A stretch of 64,000 nt of DNA from Rhyzopertha dominica (lineage: Eukaryota > Arthropoda > Insecta > Coleoptera > Bostrichidae), in contig QCXZ01000137.1 of NCBI GenBank assembly GCA_025024175.1, positions 76,818,680 through 76,882,679 on the forward strand, read 5' to 3'. This document shows, piece after piece, positions 1 through 10,465 of this stretch (position 1 is its first letter; each line of letters opens with the position of its first letter). The notes under the pieces are model-generated. The model did not search any database and was not told the DNA's origin. It saw nothing but the letters and a program-made list of their open reading frames with translations. A program made the translations under genes and the position numbers.

Positions 1-385
1 ACAGCACAGCATAGACATGCATTTTAATGTATGTCGGTTTTTGCCCGCTAGCAAAAAGTGCCATGGGGGCCTGCTGTCAAATTGAAGTATGCAGTGGCAT
101 GCCAATTTGTCAGGCTACAGGTCACTTCCTTTAGGAAGTAGTACCCGTTAAGGCAGCTAGGTGGCTTTGTCGTCATGTCAGTGTAATGCTGACAGATGGC
201 ATTGCCATCCTAAATTCTTACTTACATCATACCATTGCTTTGGTATATAAGCAAAACCAGTTCTATGCCGTGCTGTCTACACTAGACCTAAACTGCACTG
301 ATGAGCTGTAATGNCAGCGAATTAGATCTATCTGCAGTTGGTTGAGGTGTAGACAGCACAGCATAGATATGCATTTTAAAGTATA
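1..385 (+). mobile_element. Retrozyme-like hammerhead repeat, copy A
   Basis: One full unit plus the tail of a preceding unit cut by the window edge. Bases 1-29 match 353-381, giving a tandem period of 352 bp. The same sequence occurs inverted at 33604-33909. Copy A differs from that copy by about 21 extra bases near 240-260 (containing a TATATAA-like string) and about 25 extra bases at the unit junction (about 28-54); together these explain the 352 versus 306 bp lengths. The unit contains a type I hammerhead ribozyme motif at 270-359. No ORF is present. Small non-coding repeats with a type I hammerhead and tandem arrangement match what is known of animal retrozymes and hammerhead satellites; the assignment to that class is inference. 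Confidence 0.75.
270..359 (+). ncRNA. Type I hammerhead ribozyme motif (copy A, damaged core)
   Basis: Outer helix I: GTGCTGTCTACAC (270-282) pairs with GTGTAGACAGCAC (347-359). Inner helix I: AACTGCA (291-297) pairs with TGCAGTT (333-339). Core CTGATGA is at 298-304. Stem II is GCTGT/NCAGC with an AATG loop (305-318). Then comes GAAT (319-322), a self-complementary TAGATCTA stem III, and TC ending at 332, the predicted cleavage site. The fourth base of the usual GAAA is T (position 15.1), which removes the A15.1-U16.1 pair, and one stem II base is N. Cleavage by this copy is therefore doubtful. Confidence 0.75.
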
Positions 386-659
386 GTAGTAATCTTATGC
401 TCTCTCTTAAATGAAAGAAGTACTGCCCTATGGCCTGTGCCTATTATAAGCATCTCCTCATTCTGATAAGTAAATGCAACTTACATATTATGTAAGATAA
501 AATTTTCTGCTATGATGCATTACGATATCAGTTCTCTAAAGCTTCGTCGCACGAAAATTTTGTAGAGCTTTTGACTTTTTTATCATTGTAACCTCAAAAT
601 GGAAATAACGTACGACAATAAATTTTAACATTATTTTCACATACAGTAGCTAATAGGCA

Positions 660-2013
660 TACAGGCCAACTGGGACAAAGGAATGCTGGAAGAAGCTTTA
701 AACCTCATCAAACAAGGATAATCTCAATGGTACGTTGAGCAAAGGTATGGTATGCCGAAACCACATAAAAACTCAAAGGACGAAAACTGGGTAGGCATAC
801 AGTGTTTATCACACTCGGGGAGAAAAGTTACAAAGTTGGCCAACAAAGGTTCTCCACTTACATGAGTTACTAAGAATATCTGTGTATACATATGTGGAAG
901 AAAATAAATTTCAACACCGTTTCAACCAAGAAACCAAACTTGCCGGTAGAAAATGGTTAAAAGTTTTTTTGGAAGAATCATCTGAAAATTTTCAAACGTC
1001 CTATCTGTTAAAAGAGAAAAACGACTGCATTTAATTTCCCAGGAGTATACAGAAAATACCACCATCGTAGTATGCGCTAATGCCTCCGTTATTGTATTCA
1101 AGGGCAAATAATGAAAGCCACGTATTCAGATGGTTTACCTACTGGCTCAATGGTCATGATGCCCCCAAAGGAAACATGACAATAGAAACATTCACTAAAT
1201 GGCTCGATCACTTTGTCGCCTCCACCTGCAGCTTTAATTTTTGATGTTGTTAAATGCCATTTAGATATTACAACTGCCAAGAGAGCAGAAGAATATGGGA
1301 TCCACATGTTTGCCTAGCAACATAACGCATGAACTGCAGCTTATGAATAAGGAAGTTTTAAGGACATATGAATCATTTTGGGATAAAGAATTGATGAAAT
1401 ACTGGGATATACATCCTACTAGAGATTCAAACCGAGAGAGATTTTCGGATATTTTTACACCAACGTGGGAAAAGACGATGATAATATCAAAATGGTTAAC
1501 GGAATTCGAGTTACAGGTATTTGCCCTTACGAAAGAGATATTCTTCTATCTGAGGCATTTGCTTCTAGCCTGCCAACTAGCTAGCTAAAACGAATCTATA
1601 CTCTTACTGATTCTGAATGTGATTCAGATGATCATCTAGTGTTAAGTGCCTTGCAGCAAAAACTATTTCTCGGAAGTATTACTCACACCATATTTGGTAA
1701 AATAGAAATCTGTTCAAAAGCTACCAATTATAAAGCTATAGAGGTCAAACATGCTGTGTTTTCGAATGACAATTTTTAGACCGCAGTATCTTCGATTTCG
1801 GCCACTTTCAACCCAAAAATTAGAGAAGCTTCCACATCTTCTCCTGGTAGCATGGTGCCTACAAGTTCTTCCACGAAGTAAAATGGTTATGTGTGATTTG
1901 TGACAGAAGTACGTGGCGGATATGAGGAGATGCGACCAATATGGGTGGTATGAGAAGTGTGCAGGGTTAACTGCCGAAGATGCAGATCCTTTTCTGTGCC
2001 TAGACTGCATGTA
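660..2013 (+). pseudogene. Degenerate pogo-type DDE transposase with PHD-like C-terminus
   Basis: Read across several frameshifts and stops, this is a pogo/Tigger-like transposase. At about 670-830 there is an N-terminal helix-turn-helix region (NWDKGMLEEALNLIKQG, then RYGMPKP). At about 905-1035 is the second DNA-binding segment with the family phrase FNQETKLAGRKW. At about 1105-1225 is part of the DDE catalytic core (FTKWLDHFVAS). At about 1305-1500 is the conserved segment SNITHELQLMNKEV with a following Tyr-Trp region. At about 1885-2013 a Cys-rich tail (MRRCDQYGWYEKCAGL, then CLDC) resembles the PHD-finger-like end found in many insect pogo proteins. The first catalytic Asp region is not readable and there are many stops, so it is non-functional. 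No terminal inverted repeats were visible, so the element ends are unknown. Confidence 0.8.
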
Positions 2014-2302
2014 GAAGGAGTGGGCAGTTATTTAAGCCAGTGGGCTTTAGTATCTGCACTAGCACAATACAAATTTTAAATATTTTTATATACTTTATGT
2101 TTATATTTTACAAGAATGTATTTTTCTTTCAATAGTTTATTGCATGTTTTGAATTTTAGAAACATAAAACTGCAAAAAAGCACTGTTTCTAATAAAAAAT
2201 ATAATTCTTAGGTGGGCCGTATTACCCCCAGGTACCTTACTATTAAAAAAATAATACGTAAGCAATCTAAAACAAAGGTTACCTGTAATCTAAGTCGCTT
2301 AT

Positions 2303-2599
2303 GTGTGCTACATAAATCTATATCAAGGTGTCTTTGATACTTTGGCCTCCTTCTGTAAAAAGCGGGAACCATTCCTCGAGTCCCTAATAAATAAGCATAA
2401 AACAGGCACATATTTAATTCCTACAGTACGATGCATTACGGCTCACTATATGCACACGAATAAAATTTATATTACAACAATCCAAAGTGTTACAAACCAT
2501 AAAATTTTAATTACTTGCAATAATGGACATACAGCAGCGGAATTTGCATATAAACATAGTGTACAGCATTTGATTTTCGACTGCAAATACTCGACATGA
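2303..2599 (+). CDS. Unrecognised AT-rich ORF
   Basis: An open frame of about 98 codons on the + strand with no ATG near its beginning (first codon GTG). Residues look protein-like rather than simple-repeat, with charged and aromatic residues and a phrase CNNGHTAAEFAYKHSVQHLI near the end. The stop TGA overlaps the ATG of the next frame (ATGA at 2596-2599). This could be a compact two-gene arrangement, or one older ORF with a frameshift here. I do not recognise the family. The segment follows the pogo relic directly and could belong to another mobile element or an old viral insertion. Confidence 0.3.
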   Translation: MCYINLYQGVFDTLASFCKKREPFLESLINKHKTGTYLIPTVRCITAHYMHTNKIYITTIQSVTNHKILITCNNGHTAAEFAYKHSVQHLIFDCKYST

Positions 2600-3012
2600 A
2601 ACATCGTTTTCATAGAATTTTATATGAAAATATAATCGATAGTAGGGCAACCACGAAGGCAACAAGTGGCTTTGAAAGCTTGGTTAGATGTATTTTAGTG
2701 CGAGCGTTGGAGGGGAATCTGCATATGTACACAATATAAACAGTGGTTAATTTAAACGATAATCCATATTTATACAACAATTGCGTAGAAAAGTTATTTA
2801 GAATAAATTTTGCAGAACGGCAGGTAAACAGTAAGTTTAACAACTACACCGTATTACATTTAGTTATCGTAAAGCAAAATCGATTTTTTTGCGTCTTTAC
2901 GTACAATGGTGTTCGATATGCATCATCATACGCAGTATCAAAAATCATGTTCAAAGACGTTCATAAAAGAATAAATAAAATTTTGTATAAAAAACGGTCA
3001 TTTAGACTCTAA
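2596..3012 (+). pseudogene. Unrecognised ORF with one internal stop
   Basis: Starts with ATG overlapping the preceding stop and stays in one frame for about 138 codons to a TAA at 3010-3012, interrupted once by TAA at about 2728. The downstream part is basic and aromatic-rich, with the phrase FTYNGVRYASSYAVSKIMF followed by KDVHKRINKIL. The end of the preceding ORF has a loosely similar phrase, which may hint at related domains. A remote resemblance to small DNA-binding domains of insect large DNA viruses crossed my mind but cannot be supported by eye. Function unknown. Confidence 0.3.
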
Positions 3013-3029
3013 AAGCAGCACCCTAGTAG

Positions 3030-3795
3030 CCATACCTAAAAAAATTATTTCCATAAACCTACAAGCCAAAAGCTAACATTTAGTAAAAACCGGAGATTCA
3101 ATATAGCGTTTAGAAACCGAGAACTCACTATCAACGAATGCGATGCGTATATGTTAGGGATAAGTATTGTTGTAAGATACAAAACAGTTATTACAAACTG
3201 CTGTAGAAGTTGTGCAAGTCTGACCACAAACTAATTGGTTAAATACGCGAAAGTAAAGAACCCGTCGGCCTTTAAGAGCTCATTACTACTTTCGCCTTGC
3301 ATACCCTCTTCCTTGAGATGCATGCTCATGAATTCAGTGCAGAAACAAATTATTCTTCAGCGACTTACTTAAGCTCTGTTAAATTAGTCTGCCATTATTG
3401 TGTAACGTCACCAGTATTAGTATCAATGTTACCTACATCTGCAGGAATTATTATAATTTGTTCTGAAAGTAATTTGTATTCAATTATTTTATACATTTTG
3501 TCACTGTACTCTCACTGGAGCATGTATGTTGCAAAAATTGGTTCATACACAGTACCAGTTATTTAAGAGAGCTTACGAAGCGCTACCACTAGAAATGCCA
3601 ACCATACATCGACATTTTAGTAGTATCGATACAGAGGTAAAAATATCGCAACGTAGTCGTACAATATTTTGGGTGTGGTATCTAAAAAGCGAGAAAGGTA
3701 TAAGGATATATTCTAGTTTTAGTTTCCTTTTCTCAGGAATAAAATGCATTCTAGGTTTGGTGTTTTGGTTTTCAAAACAGTTTTTCTCGTAATAC
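3030..3795 (+). other. Short overlapping + strand ORFs, unrecognised
   Basis: Three short open frames follow one another on the + strand: 3036-3233 (phrase RRFNIAFRNRELTINECDAY), 3297-3566 (hydrophobic, possibly membrane-like near its end) and 3526-3792 (basic, aromatic). The last two overlap in different frames. None has a recognisable domain, and any may be chance in AT-rich DNA. They are listed because they continue the two ORFs at 2303-3012 in the same direction. Confidence 0.2.
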
Positions 3796-6789
3796 TCTAA
3801 ACTAAGATTTACTATACTTTTCATCAAGTATCGAGGAGTAACGACACTTTTAAAACAAAGAGCATCTTTTGATACCAGTATTTATAGTTTCGTTCGATGC
3901 TAGCGACCTGCCACGGCGCTTAAAAGCATTAGTCGATAAAACATAAATTACCTATTAGTTTCAGCGCAGTGCAGGCTTGATAAGAAATAAAGAAACAAAT
4001 CATTCCGTGAAGCAAATGCCATAAATATGGTAATGCCGGTCGATTGCTTTCCCGTTCAACAGCATAACCACAGATCTGCCAAAGTAATCCCGCTTAAACA
4101 TTATAATTTCCAACTTTTCAACAAGTCATAAATACCCATCTATCAATAAGTACTACAGCAGAAATTACGGTGGTGGAATTGGTTTCCCGCCTCAGGAGCG
4201 GATGCAGTCGAGCGCTGATGAGAAACAAGGCAAACTAGCGTTCTGCGGGTTCCCGTTACTACGCATTCTTTCAATGACGGCCTGATTCATTGCACTTGCA
4301 ATATTTGCATGCATCAGTGGCCACAGCTACCGATCCGGTACTGTCGGCAAGTGCACTAAAAATCGCTCGTGAAATGTTGCTGAAGTGGGCATGGTGCTTG
4401 TAAAATATTTGCAGTGTTGCGTTCGCATCTGGATACAGAGGTCTTGTTCTGCAAACACTGGTTGCAGCGCACGCGGTTTTTAAACAGACTTTATTTTGGT
4501 ACATAACAGATCAAACTATGCAAATTTTTTGTAGTAATATCGCAGACATTTGGTCACCGACGCACAATTTTATGGAACGAAGAAAAGAACGTGTATAAAC
4601 AATATAAAACATACAGTTGCTAATTTCTTTGGATTTCTGTTGAAATCATCACCAAGGCCGGGGTGGCATCTAATACTGGGCCCCCTACCCTGTGTACAAC
4701 ATAAATGGTTTCCCCATTTTGAAAATCAATAAAAAACAGATGGTATCTATTATCAAGGTCCTCATGGTATCTCAATTGAAAACGATTCTCGTGTACCCAC
4801 CTGGGGTTTAAGGAGGTCTTCCCACAAGGGAGCCTTTACCCGGAAAGCTGCTGCTACTAGTCGCGAATTCACACGATTATTGAACATTATGGAAAAATTT
4901 AAGACTACCTGACTTTAAATGCCATCGTGTGCAGTATTCAATATTGTTACTTGCAAAAAATTAACGAAAAGAAAACAGCTGAAAGGGCGTTTGCTAAAAA
5001 AACTCTGATAAAAATGAAATTATTAGCTCAATCATTGAGAAAATTAACAAGGTTGTAACGGACCGGGTGAGTATTAAATACACACGTTACATAAATAAGA
5101 ATATAATAACAAAAACGTAACAGGTAACACATGCAGCGACATAACAAATCGATATCAACAATAAATACTGGTAAGTATAATTCAAGGTAATATAAATTTG
5201 AAAGAATATGTATAAATAATAAAATCTAAATGCTGTATAAATAATTTCTGTTTCAATTTAATGTAATAATATGTGACATTGGACTATTAAATGATAATTA
5301 AATATATATGCAAACAGTGGTGGTTTTACTAAATCGTTTGTTTATGAAAATGCAAACTCAATTAAAGAACAGATAGGTAAATATAATATAGAACATTCAA
5401 TAAACACAATATACCGCTATATACGTAAGTTACTTGATCAAGTACCCCCGTTTAACATTTAATCTATCTCGAGATATAACACAAATAAAACATTTAAATA
5501 TTGCAATATGAACGAACGACACCTCCAGCGCTACTTATCTTGTTCTTTATACTCGTTTTTGTCAGCAAGCTATCGCATCAATGGCAGTTGTTCTCTCTCG
5601 CACCCTCGGGAAGTACGGAACCTCGATTCTGGTTGTTCATGAATCGTTATTAATAACTGCATCAATTGTTGACAATTTCCCTTGTAATGAGCTTTCCCAT
5701 AGACGTTTACGTGTGGTTGTATGTTTAGTCCCTTAATGATTGACTAGTAGTAGATATAGGTATAGATCTAGATTTAGAGCCTAAAACGAAGTACTAAATT
5801 GTGAGGACAAAAGCACTTCTTAACTCACCCCTCACTGCACTGCATACATACAATGTGTTTTAAATCACAAGGAGCTCTAATAAGCACAACCTAGCGAGCC
5901 AATGTGCTGCGCCGGAAGAAGTAATTCGGTCAAAAAACATTTATCTATACCTTCAATGACACTAACCCTATCGACAAATCACGCATGCACCGCTGCAAGG
6001 TTCTATTCTGATAGCTACGAAACGATTAAAAGTCATCGAAATCGGTCAAGAATGGTCATCNATGGCGTATAATTACTTATATTTATAGAGATACAGAGAT
6101 GACTCGTTTTTTCAAAGGCAATTTTAGATCATATTTAACATTAAATATCACTTTATTGGTAAATTGGTATATAAAAAAGCTTAATTTTTCTCTTCTTTCA
6201 GAACTATACTTTGTACTACTAGTCTAGTAGTCACAAGTATAGTTTTCCCATTGGAATAATATTATATGGAGGGTCTTTTTGTGTAGAAGTAATCGTAAAT
6301 TTGTACAGGAAACAATCGCTATCACAACGAGTTTACTGCAGACACGTGTCGCTACCATAAATTTGCATAATTAGGGTCATCTACATACCTTCCAGTCCCG
6401 TATTGGAAATTATCATCATGTTTAGAAAACAAGATGACCACCATTTAGACCAGCTTTAGATATGAATTTGAATAATATTCGTTGCACAGGTTTGTTTTCT
6501 TATGTGTATAAGTACTTGTTTATTAGGGTTTAAGCAGAATTGGTAATAAAGTGCTTAACTTATACAAGAGGGCTGAATACGGTACTGAAGCAATGTCTCT
6601 CTGGGGTGCCTGCGACTAATTTAGGACTTGTTTGTCGGTATTTTCTACAGGGCACTGAAGTGGTAAGTAATCCTCCATTATTGCAGTTAAAATATTTTAC
6701 TATGACAATATAACCTTAGAAGAATGGGAAAATTATAACAATGTAGAAGAATGCAGAAGGTATATATTCGGAGAAACCCTGTCACTGAT
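3796..6789. other. No gene recognised; AT-rich with one GC-richer patch
   Basis: No convincing coding region, RNA gene or element end. A GC-richer, low-repeat patch lies at about 4180-4500 and another at about 4640-4870. The first leaves frames open on the minus strand without a recognisable product, and both could be old non-coding elements or exon remnants. The remainder is AT-rich with frequent stops in all frames. Confidence 0.4.
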
Positions 6790-6856
6790 TTAAAAACTGA
6801 CAAAAGTTCATATTCTGACGTTTCGATCACTTCAGCAATATTTGTCAAAGAAATAG
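6790..6856 (-). ncRNA. PLE-type minimal hammerhead relic
   Basis: On the minus strand the segment reads CTGAAGTGATCGAAACGTC. This matches the layout of the small hammerheads in Penelope-like terminal repeats: CTGAAGN core, a very short stem II (GATC), GAAA, and an ACGT stem III followed by C. The base at core position 9 is T instead of A, so it is probably inactive. Flanks show only weak helix I pairing. No reverse transcriptase is visible next to it, so this is at most a terminal fragment of a PLE. Confidence 0.4.
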
Positions 6857-7790
6857 AAAAAAATTTTTAAAACATACAGTTTAAACAAGTTTTTAAAGTA
6901 AATAAAAGAAACACCTTGAAAGCGAGACATCATGGAAATAATATGCCAACCTGATATAATTTAAACCGATTATAGAAACACCACACAGATTTGAATGTGG
7001 GTGGTTTTGATCAGTTTAGGTTTTATTGTAATGCTGTTTCTATGACGTCTCGCGTCCCTGGTGCTTGGTATTTAATTATTTAAAAAAACTGTTGGAACTG
7101 CATGTACCAAACATTTTTCTTGGAAAAGAAAAAAGTCGTTCTTCTTGCTATGTTCCATCGTCGAAACATAAATGCTGAATCGCCTCCCTCATAGAGTATC
7201 CTTATTACGTTCTGATGGTTATACTTTTGTTACTTGAGTATTGGATTAGTAACAGGAACAAGTAATTTTGATACTCAACAGATATACGGTGTCATTAAAT
7301 TTTAGGAGTTTTGTGTCTCAAAACTATGACTAGTTTAATAATCTAATATCAGCTAATATGATTTATGCATTAGGTACTTATGTTTTCCAATAGATCACGA
7401 ATGCAGTGATATGGAACAGATTTAATACAGGTACGATCGTTCAACTCACTTCAATTCAATTTAATAAAAACACAAAGTCGTACGGCCGGTACTCATTACA
7501 ATTATCTTTACTGAAGCCGATATTAGCTAAGTAATATTAAACCCGGTAACCATACAGCGCCTTCGGGTAAGGCAGACGGTTTAGATTTAAATGACGGGAT
7601 TTTGATATTAGCTTTATACAGAGAATAGGAACCAACCACCGGCGCATAAACTATTTGTATTACACTCTGCCACTACATACAAACCATGTCCCAACCTCTC
7701 CAGGGTTAGCCTGAATTTTTTAATACACATAATCCTTTACGTAATATTTTTATTAATAGGTTCTCAAAACTGTATATTATGAATGTTAAC
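6857..7790. other. No gene recognised
   Basis: AT-rich sequence with no ORF or repeat structure I can support. It leads into the hexanucleotide repeat and the LTR retrotransposon. Confidence 0.4.
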
Positions 7791-7833
7791 AAATGTAAGT
7801 AATGTAAATGTAAATGTAAATGTAAATGTAAAA
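7791..7833. repeat. (AATGTA)n microsatellite
   Basis: About seven imperfect tandem copies of AATGTA, ending shortly before the LTR retrotransposon insertion. Confidence 0.85.
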
Positions 7834-7894
7834 ACTGTAAGAGATGAACCTACATAAAATTAAAGGTCCTGTGCGATATCCCGTGTCTAACTAT

Positions 7895-8394
7895 TGTCGC
7901 ATACCCTCTAATCACCCGCAACATCGTTGCAATTTTTCATTTAGTAGATCTGTTCAAAAAAAAAAAGAAACATGACAACCCCGTAAAACGCGAAGCTGCG
8001 ATTTTTACCTAAATACGGAGATTGAAAAGATCGAGGAGTCACGTTCGGGCTTGATCAGCGAGAGGTTGCGACACTACCAACCAGGTATCCCCATTAGTTA
8101 AGAAAAGAAGATGTAAGTACAATAACTCACGTAAGTAGTAAATTTTATTAACCTTTATTCTCTTTAATAATTCAGTATCGTTGATTTTTGTGTGCGTAGA
8201 TAATTTTTACATTTTTATTTTTGTGAAAGGTGTAACTTGTTCTTTATTTTTTGTATGTCCCTGTTGAACTGATCTGCCCATTGTTTGTAAAATTAGTGTT
8301 ATTAAATCTAGTGGCTTGTATACGGCATTTGACTTGACCATCCCTGATCCCGTCCCGCTTCAGGTGTCACTCTCGCTGAGGCCCAAATGCGACA
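7895..8394 (+). repeat. 5' LTR
   Basis: 500 bp with terminal TG...CA and short inverted ends TGTCGCAT/ATGCGACA. It probably carries the promoter and polyadenylation signals of the element; none was assigned precisely. Confidence 0.92.
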
Positions 8395-8396
8395 CA

Positions 8397-8410
8397 TGGT
8401 GGAGGCGCCC
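8397..8410 (+). promoter_or_regulatory. Candidate primer-binding site
   Basis: TGGTGGAGGCGCCC begins two bases after the 5' LTR. TGG is the complement of a tRNA CCA end, as expected for minus-strand priming. I could not assign the tRNA. Confidence 0.45.
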
Positions 8411-8461
8411 TTTCTTTTTTTGTAACTTGTAGATTCTTCAAAATTTGCATCGGCAAGTCAA

Positions 8462-8995
8462 ATGTCAAAAAAGCCTGAAACCCGAAGTGAGGCTAAAAAG
8501 AAATTACAATTAAAATTAGACCCACAAAATTTCGCTGCATTTCAACCACCTTTAAGAAGTACAGAGTTATACGGAACTCCCTTTAGACCTAATACTAGCT
8601 TACCCAGAAGTCCGCCAAACCCTGCACCTGTTTCCGCTACACTTAGAGAGCATTTTGAAATTGAAAACTTTAATTTAGAACCTGCAGCAGAAGCAAGTGC
8701 ACGACCACAGATAAAAAGTACGGAATTACCTAATAAGCAACATAGAAACATGAATTCAAGAGACGAAAATTTTGAAAATGTGACCATATCAGATGCATTT
8801 AATTCAAGAAAAACCCCCGTTACCCCCCAATTCATCAGCCCACAAATTTTTTATCCGGCAAGTTCCAACCCTACAGAATTTATTAAAAATTTTGAAAGAT
8901 GTTGTATCGCTAACGGTTGGACTACCGACTTAAAAATAGCATATTTTGGGAAGAATACAAATTGCCGCTCGGAACAAGCTCAAAACAGCAACTAA
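8462..8995 (+). CDS. Truncated Gag-like protein of the LTR retrotransposon
   Basis: A 177-codon ORF starting with ATG 68 bases after the 5' LTR, the usual place for gag. The N-terminal two thirds is hydrophilic and rich in Pro, Ser, Asn and Glu. Residues about 130-165 (phrase PTEFIKNFERCCIANGW, then KIAYFGK) resemble the start of the capsid-like Retrotrans_gag domain of Ty3/gypsy elements. It ends about ten residues after FGK, where the sequence switches abruptly to unrelated frames. I read that as the junction of the large internal deletion, so the rest of the capsid domain and any zinc knuckle are missing. The product could not assemble normally; the element probably depends on helper proteins. 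Confidence 0.75.
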   Translation: MSKKPETRSEAKKKLQLKLDPQNFAAFQPPLRSTELYGTPFRPNTSLPRSPPNPAPVSATLREHFEIENFNLEPAAEASARPQIKSTELPNKQHRNMNSRDENFENVTISDAFNSRKTPVTPQFISPQIFYPASSNPTEFIKNFERCCIANGWTTDLKIAYFGKNTNCRSEQAQNSN

Positions 8996-9362
8996 AAATC
9001 CCAGGAGAAGCCATCATCCACCAGCAACTGCTGAGCACTCATCTTCCCAACGCCCAGATACACCAACAAGTCCGCGAGATAAGAACAGTATTACCACGAA
9101 AAAATCACGACGCCAGTGCGATAAACGTTCACTATCAAAAACAGTATTAAGTTTCCTAAGACCAACGTGCGCGAAAGTGGTGCGAGTAAACATTAAGTAA
9201 CATGATAAAAATAACAAACTGATAAACATTGCGTATTATGCTACTCATCAGATAATATTGTATCATGATCACGATTTATTGGTTCCATTTTTTTTTGTTT
9301 TTGTTGTTAGAATTAGGTTTTAGGATTCTAGTTCTCCAGGTGGAGAACTTCCGGGCGGGTAG

Positions 9363-9862
9363 TGTCGCATACCCTCTAATCACCCGCAACATCGTTGCAA
9401 TTTTTCATTTAGTAGATCTGTTCAAAAAAAAAAAGAAACATGACAACCCCGTAAAACGCGAAGCTGCGATTTTTACCTAAATACGGAGATTGAAAAGATC
9501 GAGGAGTCACGTTCGGGCTTGATCAGCGAGAGGTTGCGACACTACCAACCAGGTATCCCCATTAGTTAAGAAAAGAAGATGTAAGTACAATAACTCACGT
9601 AAGTAGTAAATTTTATTAACCTTTATTCTCTTTAATAATTCAGTATCGTTGATTTTTGTGTGCGTAGATAATTTTTACATTTTTATTTTTGTGAAAAGTG
9701 TAACTTGTTCTTTATTTTTTGTATGTCCCTGTTGAACTGATCTGCCCATTGTTTGTAAAATTAGTGTTATTAAATCTAGTGGCTTGTATACGGCATTTGA
9801 CTTGACCATCCCTGATCCCGTCCCGCTTCAGGTGTCACTCTCGCTGAGGCCCAAATGCGACA
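9363..9862 (+). repeat. 3' LTR
   Basis: 500 bp, one visible difference from the 5' LTR. It is preceded by a G-rich tract (GGGCGGGTAG) that could serve as the plus-strand primer, although it is not a clean polypurine run. Confidence 0.92.
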
Positions 9863-10004
9863 CTATTAATGTGAAAGAATTAATCTAAGAATTCCTGCAC
9901 TATAAGCATCCGTTTGCTCACATTTTGGATATTATGTTTCTTTAGTCTGCAACACTTTTCAATAAATGAAAGAGAGATTCCGCTACTCGCAAAATTAGGA
10001 CAAC

Positions 10005-10465
10005 CGAGGGCGGTAAATATGATAATATCTTTTTCTGACTTGGTTCACCACATTTGTTTCAACAAAATTCTGCGTCATTACTACTGCTCTAAGTAGAATT
10101 AAGAATGATCTTGTATGCAACACTGATGAACGAATGTCGCCAATAGTATGACAATGTTCAACTACAATGAGGTCTGTACCATTAGCCCTGAAATCCTGCT
10201 GCTAGTTAATGCATTAAGCGATTCAAAGATGGTAGGACTATCTATGAAATCACAAGAATACTGTTAAACTGGATCAGCAATCTTCGCATTTTGCAGTTTT
10301 AAATCAACAACAAATATCTCTTCTCCTATAAAGTTGCCAATCTCAGCAATAAACAATGTGCTTTCATATTTGGATTTAACAAGCTACTGAAACGAAGATG
10401 TCTGGAACACTCCAAGAAGCAAAGCAAGATTTAGCGTTACGACAGAAAATATAAATGCATCTGAA
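10005..10465 (-). pseudogene. Decayed coding segment, family not recognised
   Basis: From about 10465 down to 10164 one minus-strand frame runs about 100 codons with only two internal stops (TAG and TAA, each one change from a Gln codon). It contains protein-like text such as ESTLFIAEIGNFIGEEIFVV and DSPTIFESLNALTSSRISG. Near 10178 the signal moves to another frame (DLIVVEHCHTIGDIRSSVL and onward), open to about 10005. Long phrases between few stops, plus one frameshift, look like a once-coding sequence now decayed. I do not recognise the protein. It could be a mobile-element ORF or a processed copy of a host gene. Confidence 0.4.

Larger units (their letters stand above)
7895..9862 (+). mobile_element. 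Non-autonomous LTR retrotransposon (internally deleted, Ty3/gypsy-like)
   Basis: Two direct 500-bp repeats (7895-8394 and 9363-9862) begin TGTCGCAT and end ATGCGACA. They are flanked by the 4-bp target duplication CTAT (7891-7894 and 9863-9866). By eye the LTRs differ at one base (G at about 8229, A at about 9697), so insertion is recent. The internal region is only 968 bp. It starts 2 bases after the LTR with a possible primer-binding site (TGGTGGAGGCGCCC, 8397-8410). It holds a truncated gag ORF (8462-8995) and then a basic, Ser/Pro-rich frame to about 9200 that may be a remnant from the far end of pol. No protease, reverse transcriptase, RNase H or integrase is present, so mobilisation would need proteins from a full-length relative. 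Confidence 0.92.

Noticed and set aside
4271..4504. Minus-strand Cys-rich frame as a small secreted protein
   Set aside because: No signal peptide-like start and no recognisable pattern; more likely a compositional frame in a GC-richer patch.
8542..8835. Minus-strand open frame inside the LTR element
   Set aside because: It is a shadow of the gag ORF, which is in the expected place and orientation.
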